A stretch of DNA of 64,000 nucleotides, from assembly GCA_900143615.1 (NCBI GenBank), contig FREU01000003.1:484237-548236 (forward strand), written 5' to 3'. This document shows positions 51,426 to 60,020 of this stretch, in pieces. The first letter of the stretch is position 1. Each line of letters opens with the position of its first letter. This DNA is from Rhodobacteraceae bacterium Alg231-30 (GTDB lineage: Bacteria > Pseudomonadota > Alphaproteobacteria > Rhodobacterales > Rhodobacteraceae). Below the pieces are notes generated by a model that saw only the letters and a list, made by a program, of their open reading frames with translations, was not told the DNA's origin and searched no databases. The position numbers were made by a program, and so were the translations under genes.

Positions 51426-52604
51426 ATGCAGCTTTCTCAACGAATTACACAGATCACCGGCGGTGGATCGGATGGCTGGGACGTGTTTTACAAAGCCCGC
51501 CGCATGATTGCCGAGGGCATCGACGTGACCGAACTCACAATTGGTGAGCACGACATCCGCACCGACCCCACAATCCTGACCGCCATGGACGCCTCCGCCC
51601 GCGGCGGCCACACCGGATACGCGATGGTGCCCGGCACCCAAGAGATGCGCAAAGCCGTAGCAACGAGAATCCAAGAAAGAACAGGGGTACCAACAACTTA
51701 CGAGAACATCCTCATCACACCTGGGGGTCAGTCAGCGCTGTTCGCAGCCCATGTTGCTGCCTGTAGCCCCGGCGACACCGCCCTCTATATCGACCCCTAT
51801 TACGCGACCTATCCCGGCACAATTCGCGGCGTCGGCGCGGTTCCAGTTGCCATTCAGACCGAGGCTTCCAATGCCTTCCAACCCCGCGCCAAAGACATCG
51901 CAGCAGCGGCAGTCAACGGCGCTGCGTCCCTGTTGGTCAACTCGCCAAACAATCCGACTGGCACCGTCTATAATGCTGAAACTATGGACGGAATTGCGTC
52001 TGTTTGCCGTGAGAATGACCTCTGGCTGATCTCGGATGAGGTTTATGACACGCAAGTTTGGGACGGCTCTCACATCACACCCCGCGCCCTGCCGGATATG
52101 GCCGAGCGTACTTTGGTGGTTGGCTCGATGTCCAAATCCCACGCGATGACCGGTTCTCGGATCGGTTGGATCGCAGGCCCCGCCGAAGCCATCAACCACC
52201 TCATCAACCTCGCCACGCACACCACCTATGGCGTGCCGGGTTACATTCAGGACGCGGCGGTGCACGCCTTTGCGCAAGGCACTGATTTAGAAGATGAAAT
52301 CTCGGCTCCCTTCCGCCGCCGTCGTACCATAGCACGCGACATTTTGGCCAAACAAAACACCGTGGGCCTGATCCCCGCACAGGGTGCCATGTATCTCATG
52401 CTGGATATTCGCGCGACGGGTCTGAGCGGCGAAGAGTTTGCCAACTCGCTTTTGGACACCCATCACATCGCCACCATGCCTGGCGAGAGCTTTGGCACCT
52501 CTGCTGCAGGTCATATTCGCGTCGCGATGACCGTCGATGACAAACGATTTTCTGATGCATTACAAACACTTGTTGATCACGCCATAACGCTAAGCGTGCA
52601 ATAA
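51426..52604 (+). CDS. PLP-dependent aminotransferase, class I (aspartate aminotransferase fold)
   Basis: 392 residues. N-terminal VTELTIGEHDIRTDPTILTA, then HTGYAMVPGTQEMRKAVATR; PLP-phosphate and ring residues in ITPGGQSALFAAHV and LLVNSPNNPTGTVYNAETMD; DEVYDTQVWDG; Schiff-base Lys in VGSMSKSHAMTGSRIGWIAG; carboxylate-binding Arg in GHIRVAMTVDD. The amino donor cannot be told. It lies 209 bases upstream of the MttB-family gene on the same strand, but the gap carries its own structured leader. ATG preceded by GGCAGGAG. Confidence 0.9.
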   Translation: MQLSQRITQITGGGSDGWDVFYKARRMIAEGIDVTELTIGEHDIRTDPTILTAMDASARGGHTGYAMVPGTQEMRKAVATRIQERTGVPTTYENILITPGGQSALFAAHVAACSPGDTALYIDPYYATYPGTIRGVGAVPVAIQTEASNAFQPRAKDIAAAAVNGAASLLVNSPNNPTGTVYNAETMDGIASVCRENDLWLISDEVYDTQVWDGSHITPRALPDMAERTLVVGSMSKSHAMTGSRIGWIAGPAEAINHLINLATHTTYGVPGYIQDAAVHAFAQGTDLEDEISAPFRRRRTIARDILAKQNTVGLIPAQGAMYLMLDIRATGLSGEEFANSLLDTHHIATMPGESFGTSAAGHIRVAMTVDDKRFSDALQTLVDHAITLSVQ

Positions 52605-52643
52605 GGTTCAAAAGCGACCTATGTCGCAAACAGAAATGACAGC

Positions 52644-52798
52644 CCTCTGTGCAATTCGCAAAATTGCTCAGAGGAGACGTCATGCAAGCTGTGCGTAGCA
52701 AAATTCAACTGGTGACAATCACCATCGGAGCCGAGCGGGGACGCGCGGCTCGTGGGCGTCCGTAATTTCGACCTGATCTCAATTCAGAACGAAATTAC
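52644..52798 (+). ncRNA. Candidate structured leader RNA upstream of the MttB-family gene
   Basis: Several base-paired elements pack into 155 bases. Hairpin A: CCTCTG/CAGAGG with inner CAATT/AATTG (52644-52674). Hairpin B: GGTGA-CAA-TCACC (52711-52723). Two interleaved 6-bp stems in H-type pseudoknot order: GAGCCG 52728-33 with CGGCTC 52746-51, and GGACGC 52739-44 with GCGTCC 52756-61. Then a perfect 9-bp stem GTAATTTCG/CGAAATTAC (52762-70 with 52790-98), which ends just before the AAGGA ribosome site of the methyltransferase gene. This resembles a riboswitch or other cis-acting RNA. I match it to no known family, and the pairing is read by eye. Confidence 0.5.
52682..52765 (+). CDS. Possible 27-residue leader peptide
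   Basis: ATG at 52682 has a strong GAGGAG site 6 bases upstream and runs 27 codons (MQAVRSKIQLVTITIGAERG...) to a TAA. It lies inside the structured leader, and its ribosome site overlaps the 3' arm of hairpin A. It may be a true leader ORF coupled to RNA folding, or chance. Confidence 0.35.
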   Translation: MQAVRSKIQLVTITIGAERGRAARGRP

Positions 52799-52813
52799 AA
52801 GGACTTGAAAGCC

Positions 52814-54352
52814 ATGAACAAACCACTATCCCGCCGCTCCGGAGGTCGCGCCGCCCGTCGTGCGGCCCGCGCAGCCCCGCTTTCCGCCGATGTACGCCCC
52901 ATCCGTCCCGGCCTCGAAGGTGGCCGCTACAAACCTCTGACCGACAACGATATGCAGCGCATCCACGCGACCGCCTTGGACGCGCTTGAGCAAATTGGCC
53001 TCGCCGACGCGCCACAAAGCGGCATCGATATTATGACAGCCGCCGGAGCTATTTTGGGCGATGACGGTCGTCTACGGTTTCCCCGCGCTTTGGTTGAGGA
53101 CTCTCTAGCAAAGGCCTGTAAGGACATCACTCTTTGCGGACGCGACCCTAAACACGACCTCCATCTAAACGGCAATCGCGTCCATTTTGGAACGGCCGGA
53201 GCTGCCGTTCACATGGTAGATGTCTACGGAAAAAACTATCGCGATAGCACCCTGCAAGACCTGCACGACGCGGCGCGGATCACAGACACTTTGGACAACA
53301 TTCATTTTCTACAACGTCCAATGGTGTGCCGTGACATCACAGACAATCGCGAAATGGACCTCAACACAATTTACGCCACTTGTTCTGGCACCACCAAACA
53401 CATTGGCACATCTTTCACCGATCCGGATTATGTCGCGGATGCATTAGAGATGCTGCACTTAATCGCGGGCGGTGAAGACAAATGGCGCGAGCGTCCTTTT
53501 CTGAGCAACTCTAATTGTTTCGTCGTGCCCCCCATGAAATTTGCAACCGAGTCCTGTCAGGTGATGGAGGCTTGTATTCGCGGCGGTATGCCCGTGCTTT
53601 TGCTTTCCGCAGGCATGGCCGGTGCCACAGCGCCCTCGACAGTCGCCGGTGCTATTGTGCAGGCGGTCGCTGAATGTCTGGCGGGCATCGTGTATGTTAA
53701 TGCCATCAAACCGGGCCACCCCGCGATCTTTGGCACATGGCCCTTCGGTCTGGATTTGCGCACAGGTGCGATGACTGGCGGCTCTGGTGAACAAGCACTC
53801 CTGTCCGCTGGCTGCGCTCAGATGCACAAATTCTATGGCCTTCCAGGGGGCGCTGCCGCGGGTATTGCGGACAGCAAACTGCCCGACATGCAGGCCGGAT
53901 GGGAGCAGATGTGCTCTAACGTCATGGCGGGTCTCTCAGGCCTCAATATGGTCTATGAAGCGGCTGGCATGCACGCCTCGCTTCTGGGGTTTTGCCATGA
54001 ATCTCTGATCTTGGGAGACGATTTGATTGGTCAGGCGCTGCGCTGTGTGCGTGGTATCGAAGTTGACGATGAAACCCTCGCGCTTGAGCAAATCCGAGAC
54101 GTTTGTCTCGGCGGTCCCGGTCATTACCTCGGCACGGATGCCACGCTCAGCCGGATGCAGACCGATCACGTCTACCCAACCTTGGGCGATCGCACCTCGC
54201 CAAAAGAATGGGCTGAATTGGAAAAGCCGGATTTGATCACCAAAGCGATCGCGTGCAAAGAAGACATCCTTGCTCATCCATCTACGGCTTTATTGGATCC
54301 CCTCACGGACCAGAAAATCCGTGAGAGATTTACCATCCATCTCAAAACCTAA
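52814..54352 (+). CDS. MttB-family methyltransferase, non-pyrrolysine type
   Basis: 512 residues from the ATG at 52814. The N-terminus is basic (RRSGGRAARRAARAAPLSAD). The TIM-barrel pattern of the trimethylamine methyltransferase family follows: ATALDALEQIGLADAPQSGI, NRVHFGTAGAAVHMVDVYG, HLIAGGEDKWRERPFLSNSN and GATAPSTVAGAIVQAVAECL. In true MttB, pyrrolysine is encoded by TAG within this frame; here there is no in-frame TAG, so it belongs to the non-Pyl group that demethylates glycine betaine and other quaternary amines. The exact substrate and its corrinoid partner are not in view. Confidence 0.88.
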   Translation: MNKPLSRRSGGRAARRAARAAPLSADVRPIRPGLEGGRYKPLTDNDMQRIHATALDALEQIGLADAPQSGIDIMTAAGAILGDDGRLRFPRALVEDSLAKACKDITLCGRDPKHDLHLNGNRVHFGTAGAAVHMVDVYGKNYRDSTLQDLHDAARITDTLDNIHFLQRPMVCRDITDNREMDLNTIYATCSGTTKHIGTSFTDPDYVADALEMLHLIAGGEDKWRERPFLSNSNCFVVPPMKFATESCQVMEACIRGGMPVLLLSAGMAGATAPSTVAGAIVQAVAECLAGIVYVNAIKPGHPAIFGTWPFGLDLRTGAMTGGSGEQALLSAGCAQMHKFYGLPGGAAAGIADSKLPDMQAGWEQMCSNVMAGLSGLNMVYEAAGMHASLLGFCHESLILGDDLIGQALRCVRGIEVDDETLALEQIRDVCLGGPGHYLGTDATLSRMQTDHVYPTLGDRTSPKEWAELEKPDLITKAIACKEDILAHPSTALLDPLTDQKIRERFTIHLKT

Positions 54353-54420
54353 TGCGCCCCTTGCGGAAGGTCAGAAATTCCCTGCATATCTTTTAAGACG
54401 TGCAGGGATACAGATTTCAC

Positions 54421-55194
54421 CTACAGCGCGGTCCAGCCACCATCGACGCTGATCGTTGTACCAGTGATCTGAGCTGCAGCGTCAGAGGCCAAAAACACAA
54501 CCGTCCCGCCCAACTGTTCAACTGTTGCAAATTCGCGGCTTGGCTGACGCTCCAGCATCACTTTCTTGATCACCTCTTCGCGCTCCATGCCGTATTTTTC
54601 CATGGTGTCCGGTATCTGCGCCTCCACCAGCGGTGTGAGCACATAGCCCGGGCAAATCGCATTACAGGTGATCGGCTCTTCCGCAGTTTCCAGAGCAACC
54701 GTTTTGCTCATCCCCACTACGCCATGTTTGGCCGCCACATAGGCCGCTTTGTAGGGCGAGGCTGTCAATCCATGCGCGCTGGCAATATTGATCACCCGCC
54801 CCCAACCACGGACCCGCATTTCGGGCAAGGCAGCGGCCGTCGTGTGGAAAACGGAATTCATATTGATCGCAATAATAGCGTCCCACTTGTCCACCGGAAA
54901 CTCGTCTATGGGCGCCACATGCTGAATACCGGCATTGTTCACCAAGATATCGCACCCGCCCGCCTTTGTGATCAACGCCCGACACTCGACGCCTTTGGAC
55001 ATGTCCGCCTGAATGTAGCGCGCCTCAACACCAAACTCTTTGGCGACATCAGCGGCCAGCGCGTGATCTTCCTCGCGGTCAGTGAACGAGTTCAACACAA
55101 CATTTGCGCCTGCACGGGCCAATTCACGCGCGACCCCCAACCCGATCCCCGAATTTGAGCCCGTCACGATTGCGGTTTTTCCTGAAACTGTCAT
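54421..55194 (-). CDS. bdhA: 3-hydroxybutyrate dehydrogenase
   Basis: 257 residues, short-chain dehydrogenase. NAD-binding TAIVTGSNSGIGLGVARELA, NNAGIQHVAPIDEFPVDKWD, catalytic Ser in NIASAHGLTASPYKAAYVAA with Tyr and Lys of the YxxxK box (YVAAKHG). The substrate part NAICPGYVLTPLVEAQIPDT and EKYGMEREEVIKKVMLERQP matches D-beta-hydroxybutyrate dehydrogenase of PHB-metabolising bacteria closely. It interconverts 3-hydroxybutyrate and acetoacetate with NAD. It is convergent with the MttB-family gene. Confidence 0.93.
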   Translation of the reverse strand: MTVSGKTAIVTGSNSGIGLGVARELARAGANVVLNSFTDREEDHALAADVAKEFGVEARYIQADMSKGVECRALITKAGGCDILVNNAGIQHVAPIDEFPVDKWDAIIAINMNSVFHTTAAALPEMRVRGWGRVINIASAHGLTASPYKAAYVAAKHGVVGMSKTVALETAEEPITCNAICPGYVLTPLVEAQIPDTMEKYGMEREEVIKKVMLERQPSREFATVEQLGGTVVFLASDAAAQITGTTISVDGGWTAL

Positions 55195-55308
55195 GCCTCA
55201 TCCCTCTCCGATTTTCAGCTGCACCATAGCAATGCTGCACGCGCAAAATAAGAGGCAAGAGACCCCTTACGTATTCCTACGGATCGCATTAGGAACCCGC
55301 ACAAAGCG

Positions 55309-55386
55309 CAAAAAAAAACGCCCGCGCGAAGCGGGCGTAAAGTTATTGAGGCAGGTTTCATACAGGCAAGAAACCTATCGAGCAGT
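55309..55386 (-). ncRNA. Candidate small RNA, about 78 nt
   Basis: On the minus strand, a promoter-like CTTGGA (55422-55417), 18-base spacer, TATAAA (55398-55393) precedes about 78 bases that hold a hairpin AGGTTTC/GAAACCT (55376-55353) and a strong terminator: ACGCCCGC-TTCGC-GCGGGCGT then nine T (55338-55310). The terminator lies upstream of bdhA and faces no gene that ends there, so it must end a short transcript from this gap. A frame can be drawn (ATGCTTATAAAG...) but runs through the terminator and is not supported. I name no known family. Confidence 0.55.
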
Positions 55387-55476
55387 GAATCCTTTATAAG
55401 CATTCCGCCGCGTGGCTCCAAGCTAAAAGTTTGAAAAGCCCCAATTTCGCGGCTATTTATTCCCTAAGAAAAAACA

Positions 55477-57315
55477 ATGGACACAGGGATTTCACAGGCA
55501 ATGGCATCAGGAATATTATCAAACATCGGCAAGATAAGCGGCAGTTTGGCCGTTGTTTTCTTGGCCTCGCAAAGTTTCGCCGAGCCGCAACATGGCATTG
55601 CTATGTATGGCGACCCTGCCTTGCCACATGATTTTGTGTCTCTCCCCCACGCAAACCCCGACGCCCCCAAGGGTGGCAGAATCGTCACAGGCAACACCGG
55701 TGGTTTCGATTCGCTTAACCCGTTTGTGCGCACAGGCACGGTTCCTTGGCAGCTGCGATTCTTTGCCTACGAATCTTTAATGGGGCGCAATCGAGGTGAA
55801 CCCTTTGCGCTCTATGGCCTTCTGGCCGAATCGATTGAAACTCCCGAGGACCGCTCTTGGGTCGAATTCACCCTGCGAGAAGAAGCCCGATTCTCTGATG
55901 GCAGCCCCGTCACGGTCGAAGATGTGATCTGGTCATTCGAAACTTTGGGCACTGTCGGCCATCCGAGATACCTTGGTTTTTGGACGCAAGTCGAAAAGAT
56001 CGAAGCCACAGGTGCGCGTTCTGTCCGGTTGACTTTTAACAACGACGATCGCGAATTGGCGCTTATTGCGGGGCTTCGTCCGATCCTGAAAAAGTCTCAA
56101 TACGCGGATCAGGATTTCACCGACGCCACCCTGGAAAACTTCCCGATCGGCTCGGCCCCTTACACGGTCAACGACTTTGATCCAGGACGGTTTGTATCCC
56201 TGACACGCAACCCGGATTATTGGGGGGCGGATGTGCCATTTCGAAACGGCACCAACAATTTCGACGAAATCCGCATCGACTTTTACGGCGACGGTGATGT
56301 GTTGTTTGAAGCTTTCAAAGCGGGCGAGTTGTCGTATGCGCGCGAGTTTAACGCGGAAAAATGGGCCAACCAATACAACTTTCCCGCGGCACAGGCCGGT
56401 GACGTCGTAAAATCTGAAATTCCACATCAAAAACCATCCGGCATGACCGGTCTAGTCATGAATGAACGTCGCGCACCTCTTGATGACATTCGTGTGCGCG
56501 ACGCCTTGCTGCATGTCTTTAACTTTGAATTTATCAACGACACCATGACAGGTGGCCGCCAACCGCGTATTTCGTCTTATTACTCAGGCTCCCAACTTGC
56601 CATGCAACCCGGAGCAGCAACTGGACGGGTTGCCGAGTTACTGGCACCCTTTGCCGACACCATCGCAGCCGAAGCTATTAGCGGCTACGAACTCCCGGTA
56701 TCAGATGGCTCTGCCCGTAATCGGCGCAACACGCGGGCCGCCCTGCAATTGCTCGAATCCGCTGGCTGGGATGTGGTGGATGGACAATTGCAAAATGCCT
56801 CCGGTCAGGCTTTTGAACTCGATATCCTTCTGCGTCAAACTGACAACCAGAATAAGGCGATCATCGACATCTATCGCAAGTCGCTTGAGCAACTCGGCAT
56901 CCAAGTCACTGTCTCCCAAGTTGATAATGCACAATACACCCAACGGGTGAACGACTTTGACTTTGATATGACCGATTACCGCCGCGCCCTGTCCCTGAGC
57001 CCCGGCAATGAACAACGTCTTTATTGGGGATCTGAAGCCGCCGATCAGCCAGGCTCACGCAATCTAATGGGCATGCAATCGCCAGCGGTAGATGCGATGA
57101 TAACCGCCATGCTGACCTCGGCCACGCAGGAAGGTTTTATTGACGCAACCCGCGCCCTTGATCGCATCCTTACATCTGGCCGCCACATCATTCCGATCTG
57201 GAATTATGCGGTCGGACGTATCGCGCATAAGAAAGAACTACACTACCCCGATGTGCTGCCAATCTATGGCGATGGCGCCGACTGGATGCCCGAATTCTGG
57301 TGGTACGAAGAGTAA
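55477..57315 (+). CDS. Extracellular solute-binding protein, YejA-like (peptide/opine ABC)
   Basis: 612 residues. A Sec signal lies near residues 15-36 (ISGSLAVVFLASQSFA). SBP_bac_5 type: HGIAMYGDPALPHDFVSLPH, ANPDAPKGGRIVTGNTGGFD, SLNPFV, FTLREEARFSDGSPVTVEDV and PIGSAPYTVNDFDPGRFVSL. YejA proteins bind oligopeptides and some antimicrobial peptides such as microcin C for the YejBEF importer. Here no permease or ATPase gene follows; the next gene is convergent, so its transporter must be elsewhere. Ends in WMPEFWWYEE, usual for the family. Confidence 0.88.
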   Translation: MDTGISQAMASGILSNIGKISGSLAVVFLASQSFAEPQHGIAMYGDPALPHDFVSLPHANPDAPKGGRIVTGNTGGFDSLNPFVRTGTVPWQLRFFAYESLMGRNRGEPFALYGLLAESIETPEDRSWVEFTLREEARFSDGSPVTVEDVIWSFETLGTVGHPRYLGFWTQVEKIEATGARSVRLTFNNDDRELALIAGLRPILKKSQYADQDFTDATLENFPIGSAPYTVNDFDPGRFVSLTRNPDYWGADVPFRNGTNNFDEIRIDFYGDGDVLFEAFKAGELSYAREFNAEKWANQYNFPAAQAGDVVKSEIPHQKPSGMTGLVMNERRAPLDDIRVRDALLHVFNFEFINDTMTGGRQPRISSYYSGSQLAMQPGAATGRVAELLAPFADTIAAEAISGYELPVSDGSARNRRNTRAALQLLESAGWDVVDGQLQNASGQAFELDILLRQTDNQNKAIIDIYRKSLEQLGIQVTVSQVDNAQYTQRVNDFDFDMTDYRRALSLSPGNEQRLYWGSEAADQPGSRNLMGMQSPAVDAMITAMLTSATQEGFIDATRALDRILTSGRHIIPIWNYAVGRIAHKKELHYPDVLPIYGDGADWMPEFWWYEE

Positions 57316-57324
57316 GAATAGTCG

Positions 57325-57350
57325 TCGGCGCCAGCCTTCGCTGGCGCCGA
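57325..57350 (+). terminator. Hairpin after the solute-binding protein gene
   Basis: A perfect 11-bp stem, TCGGCGCCAGC / GCTGGCGCCGA, with loop CTTC begins 9 bases past the stop. No T tract follows; the 11-bp repeat array does. Confidence 0.6.
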
Positions 57351-57398
57351 AATGACACCGTCGCGATACCGTCGTAATACCGACGCGATACAGACAGG
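57351..57398. repeat. 11-bp tandem repeat, copy 2
   Basis: AATGACAC is followed by units CGTCGCGATAC, CGTCGTAATAC, CGACGCGATAC and the partial AGACAGG (57359-57398). Same left flank, unit length and unit consensus (about CGACGTRATAC) as the array at 51269. Confidence 0.7.
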
Positions 57399-57400
57399 TT

Positions 57401-58753
57401 TTAGCGGCGCTCAATCCGCAGTTTTATGCCCTCATTTGAACGCACCGTAAGATGCGCCACCGGCACTGGCGGCGGCCCTTCTGCGCTTACTTTAAAATGC
57501 TTCAGGATCATCGACAAAATCAGCGGCCCTTCGACCATCGCAAACCCTGCCCCCGTGCACACCCGCGCCCCAGCTGAGAAGGGAATATAGGCCTCGCGCA
57601 TACAGGCTTTGCCATTTTCCGTCTGCCAGCGCGTTGGGTCAAACCCATCCGGATTATCCCACAACCGCTCGTGACGATGCAGATGCCACGGCGAAATCAC
57701 CATTTGCGCTCCGGGCGCAATTTCACGATCTCGAAAGGTTTCAGAACAACTTGACTGGCGCACCATCATCGGCACTGGCGGGTATAATCTCAAGGTTTCG
57801 CGAAACACATCTCGGCTCACGCGCAGCTTGGACACGGATGAGAAGTCTTTCTTTAGATCAGTTGCTTCTGCGGCTATCTTGTCTTGCCAGTCAGGGTGCG
57901 TCGCCATCAAATACAGCGCCCACGCCAGCGCACTCGCACTGGTTTCATGCCCTGCCAGGAAAAAGATAGCGACCTGATCGACCATTTCTTCGGTGTCAAA
58001 AACATCGCCAGTTTGCGGGTCAGCCGTGGTCATAATCTTGGTTGCGAGATCATCGGGCGCGCTGCCCGCCTTGATCTCTTCCATCCGCGCCAAAGTCAGC
58101 TGACGGATCAATCCACGAATAGACTTGGCTGTCTTTTTGGTATCGCTGCGAAAGAACCTTGGCATCCAGCGCGGCAAGGGAACAAAGGCCGCAAGGTTTA
58201 GAATTGGCTGGCTACGTTGGTAGTCACGAAACTGAAAGAATACCTCCGAGGCAACCTCATGCTCAATCGGAATCGAAAACAGCGTCCGAAAGATAACATC
58301 AGCCGCCGCATGACTGGTTTCCTCTTCGATTTCAACAGCCTGCCCGACATGCTGATTCAACCGGTTCACCGCCGCAAGTGCGGCTTGCCACATCGCCGGA
58401 AAGGTGTCACGCAACCGCCCGCCTTCAAATGCGGGGTCAATAATGCGGCGCTGACGCTTCCAGATCTCCCCATTGGTCAAAAACACCGAATTCCCCAGCA
58501 AAGGTCGCAAACCTTCACTGATCCGACTGGATTTTGGAAAATCATCCGGTCGCTCTTTCAGAACAATCTGCACCAGACTGGGCTGATTCAGCATATACGA
58601 GCGAAAGAACGGCGTCTTAAACGCCGCCATCCACGCACGATATAGCCGCTCAGGTTGCGCCGAAAGGATATCGCGTCGAAACAGCTTCGCATACTGGCGC
58701 AGCGAAACCTTATCGGGTCGTGACGGTGGTTTGGGCGGATTGGGCGTGTTCAT
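57401..58753 (-). CDS. Cytochrome P450
   Basis: 450 residues. I-helix oxygen-binding motif IFFLAGHETSASALAWALYL near residue 260; K-helix ExxR in FRETLRLYPPVPMMV; PERF-type RW in GFDPTRWQTENG; heme-binding loop FSAGARVCTGAGFAMVEGPL near residue 400 with the axial Cys. No membrane anchor, so soluble as most bacterial P450s. It resembles the bacterial CYP4-like/CYP110 fatty-acid type hydroxylases. Its start overlaps the stop of the membrane hydrolase gene by four bases, so the two are made together. No ferredoxin gene is next to it. Confidence 0.93.
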   Translation of the reverse strand: MNTPNPPKPPSRPDKVSLRQYAKLFRRDILSAQPERLYRAWMAAFKTPFFRSYMLNQPSLVQIVLKERPDDFPKSSRISEGLRPLLGNSVFLTNGEIWKRQRRIIDPAFEGGRLRDTFPAMWQAALAAVNRLNQHVGQAVEIEEETSHAAADVIFRTLFSIPIEHEVASEVFFQFRDYQRSQPILNLAAFVPLPRWMPRFFRSDTKKTAKSIRGLIRQLTLARMEEIKAGSAPDDLATKIMTTADPQTGDVFDTEEMVDQVAIFFLAGHETSASALAWALYLMATHPDWQDKIAAEATDLKKDFSSVSKLRVSRDVFRETLRLYPPVPMMVRQSSCSETFRDREIAPGAQMVISPWHLHRHERLWDNPDGFDPTRWQTENGKACMREAYIPFSAGARVCTGAGFAMVEGPLILSMILKHFKVSAEGPPPVPVAHLTVRSNEGIKLRIERR

Positions 58754-59964
58754 GCTATGGTCTGCGGAAATTTGTTGACGGGTTTCTCAATTCTGGAGCC
58801 CGAAGGCTTACGGCCCTCATAGCGCTGCGCCAGTGTTTTGGGCCCGCTTGTGATCTTAAAATAGTCATAGTCTCCGGGCCGGTCAAACGCACAAAGATAT
58901 TGAAAATGCAGCCTGAAAAAACGCCAGCGGAGCTCGGCCCATCGCGCCTCAGTCAAGGTCTTGGTAAAGGCTGCAGACACGACCAAAGGCCAACGTTTGT
59001 TTGCAGGTGCAACACCTGACACTGCAACAGGGTCACACAAAGCAAACGCACATCCGTCACCGGGCGCTGTGATGTCAACCCAGGTGAGTGCGTCTTGTTG
59101 TGAGAGATATTGAAGATCCGCGCGCAATCGATAGGCCTTGGGCAGAAATGACACCATTGGAACCACCTGCCCCAAGGATAAAAACCCAAGCGTCGGACCT
59201 TCGGCCTTGATCCGCCCTGATCTCAAAATGTCGGCGAGAATACTGACTGCCAAATGCGCACCCGAGCTGTGACCAACCACCAGCACCTCATCAACATCTT
59301 CGCTGAGCGCCTCCGATATCCGATCGGCAAACTCCGCCATCCGCGCCTCCAGTTCAATCGGATTTGCGCCCTTGCTGGCGGCAGAATACGCGTAGTCATG
59401 CATGAGATAATACGCAAAGAACTTATTATCCTTCTTGCGAAACCAATTCAGCACTGGCGGCACAATTAGCAAACCCAGCACAGCACTCCATGACGGCAAC
59501 CATATCGTCAGCACCATGCCTAGCCCCCACGCGAGTAACAACGCCAGAACCAGCTGTACCAACAAAAACAAAACTGGATAAAGCGCCGCGATCACAGGCC
59601 CTTTACGCAACTGCATCAGCCGCCACAACGCCCCGCTCCCGATATAGGTCCATGCGGTTCGAGCCAGCAGTAAATAGGTGGCCGTGATGCCTTGGTCCAT
59701 GCTGTCACGCACGATGTCTGACCAGACTAAAACTTCAAAATCGGCCTCGACCTGACCATCCTCAATTGAACCATTTACGTGCCACCCATAGGGACCACCA
59801 CTTGCGGTCTTTGGGGACAAAGCTAGCTCATATTTGGAAATGGCCGCCTGCGCCGCGCCTTCTTTGCGATACAATTCGCGATAGCGACGAGGGTGAATTG
59901 GGTCATAGCCGGGTATATAAAACACCCGGCGACGACGCACTGTTCTGTAACTGCTCTCGCCCAT
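58750..59964 (-). CDS. Membrane-embedded alpha/beta hydrolase, unknown substrate
   Basis: 404 residues. The N-terminus VRRRRVFYIPGYDPIHPRRY begins like a lipase strand followed by the oxyanion 'PGYDP' loop. Residues 128-180 hold two membrane spans (AALYPVLFLLVQLVLALLLA and MVLTIWLPSWSAVLGLLIV). After them comes the nucleophile elbow VDEVLVVGHSSGAHLAVSIL, then AYRLRADLQYLS and WVDITAPGDGCAF. The closing LRWRFFRLHFQYL and DYDYFKITSGP are unusual. The spans inserted inside the hydrolase fold are odd. Coupling to a P450 suggests the pair works on one hydrophobic substrate. Confidence 0.75.
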   Translation of the reverse strand: MGESSYRTVRRRRVFYIPGYDPIHPRRYRELYRKEGAAQAAISKYELALSPKTASGGPYGWHVNGSIEDGQVEADFEVLVWSDIVRDSMDQGITATYLLLARTAWTYIGSGALWRLMQLRKGPVIAALYPVLFLLVQLVLALLLAWGLGMVLTIWLPSWSAVLGLLIVPPVLNWFRKKDNKFFAYYLMHDYAYSAASKGANPIELEARMAEFADRISEALSEDVDEVLVVGHSSGAHLAVSILADILRSGRIKAEGPTLGFLSLGQVVPMVSFLPKAYRLRADLQYLSQQDALTWVDITAPGDGCAFALCDPVAVSGVAPANKRWPLVVSAAFTKTLTEARWAELRWRFFRLHFQYLCAFDRPGDYDYFKITSGPKTLAQRYEGRKPSGSRIEKPVNKFPQTIA

Positions 59965-60020
59965 GAACTGCTCTCTCCTTGCGAGGCAGACTAGCGGAAA
60001 AGCACGGCCAAATTAAGCCC

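Noticed and set aside
52814..54352. Pyrrolysine-containing MttB
   Set aside because: The frame has no in-frame TAG over 512 codons.
54400..55158. 252-codon plus-strand frame opposite bdhA
   Set aside because: Shadow of a well-recognised dehydrogenase.
55215..55421. 68-codon minus-strand frame over the small RNA
   Set aside because: It reads through a strong terminator with nine T and has no domain.
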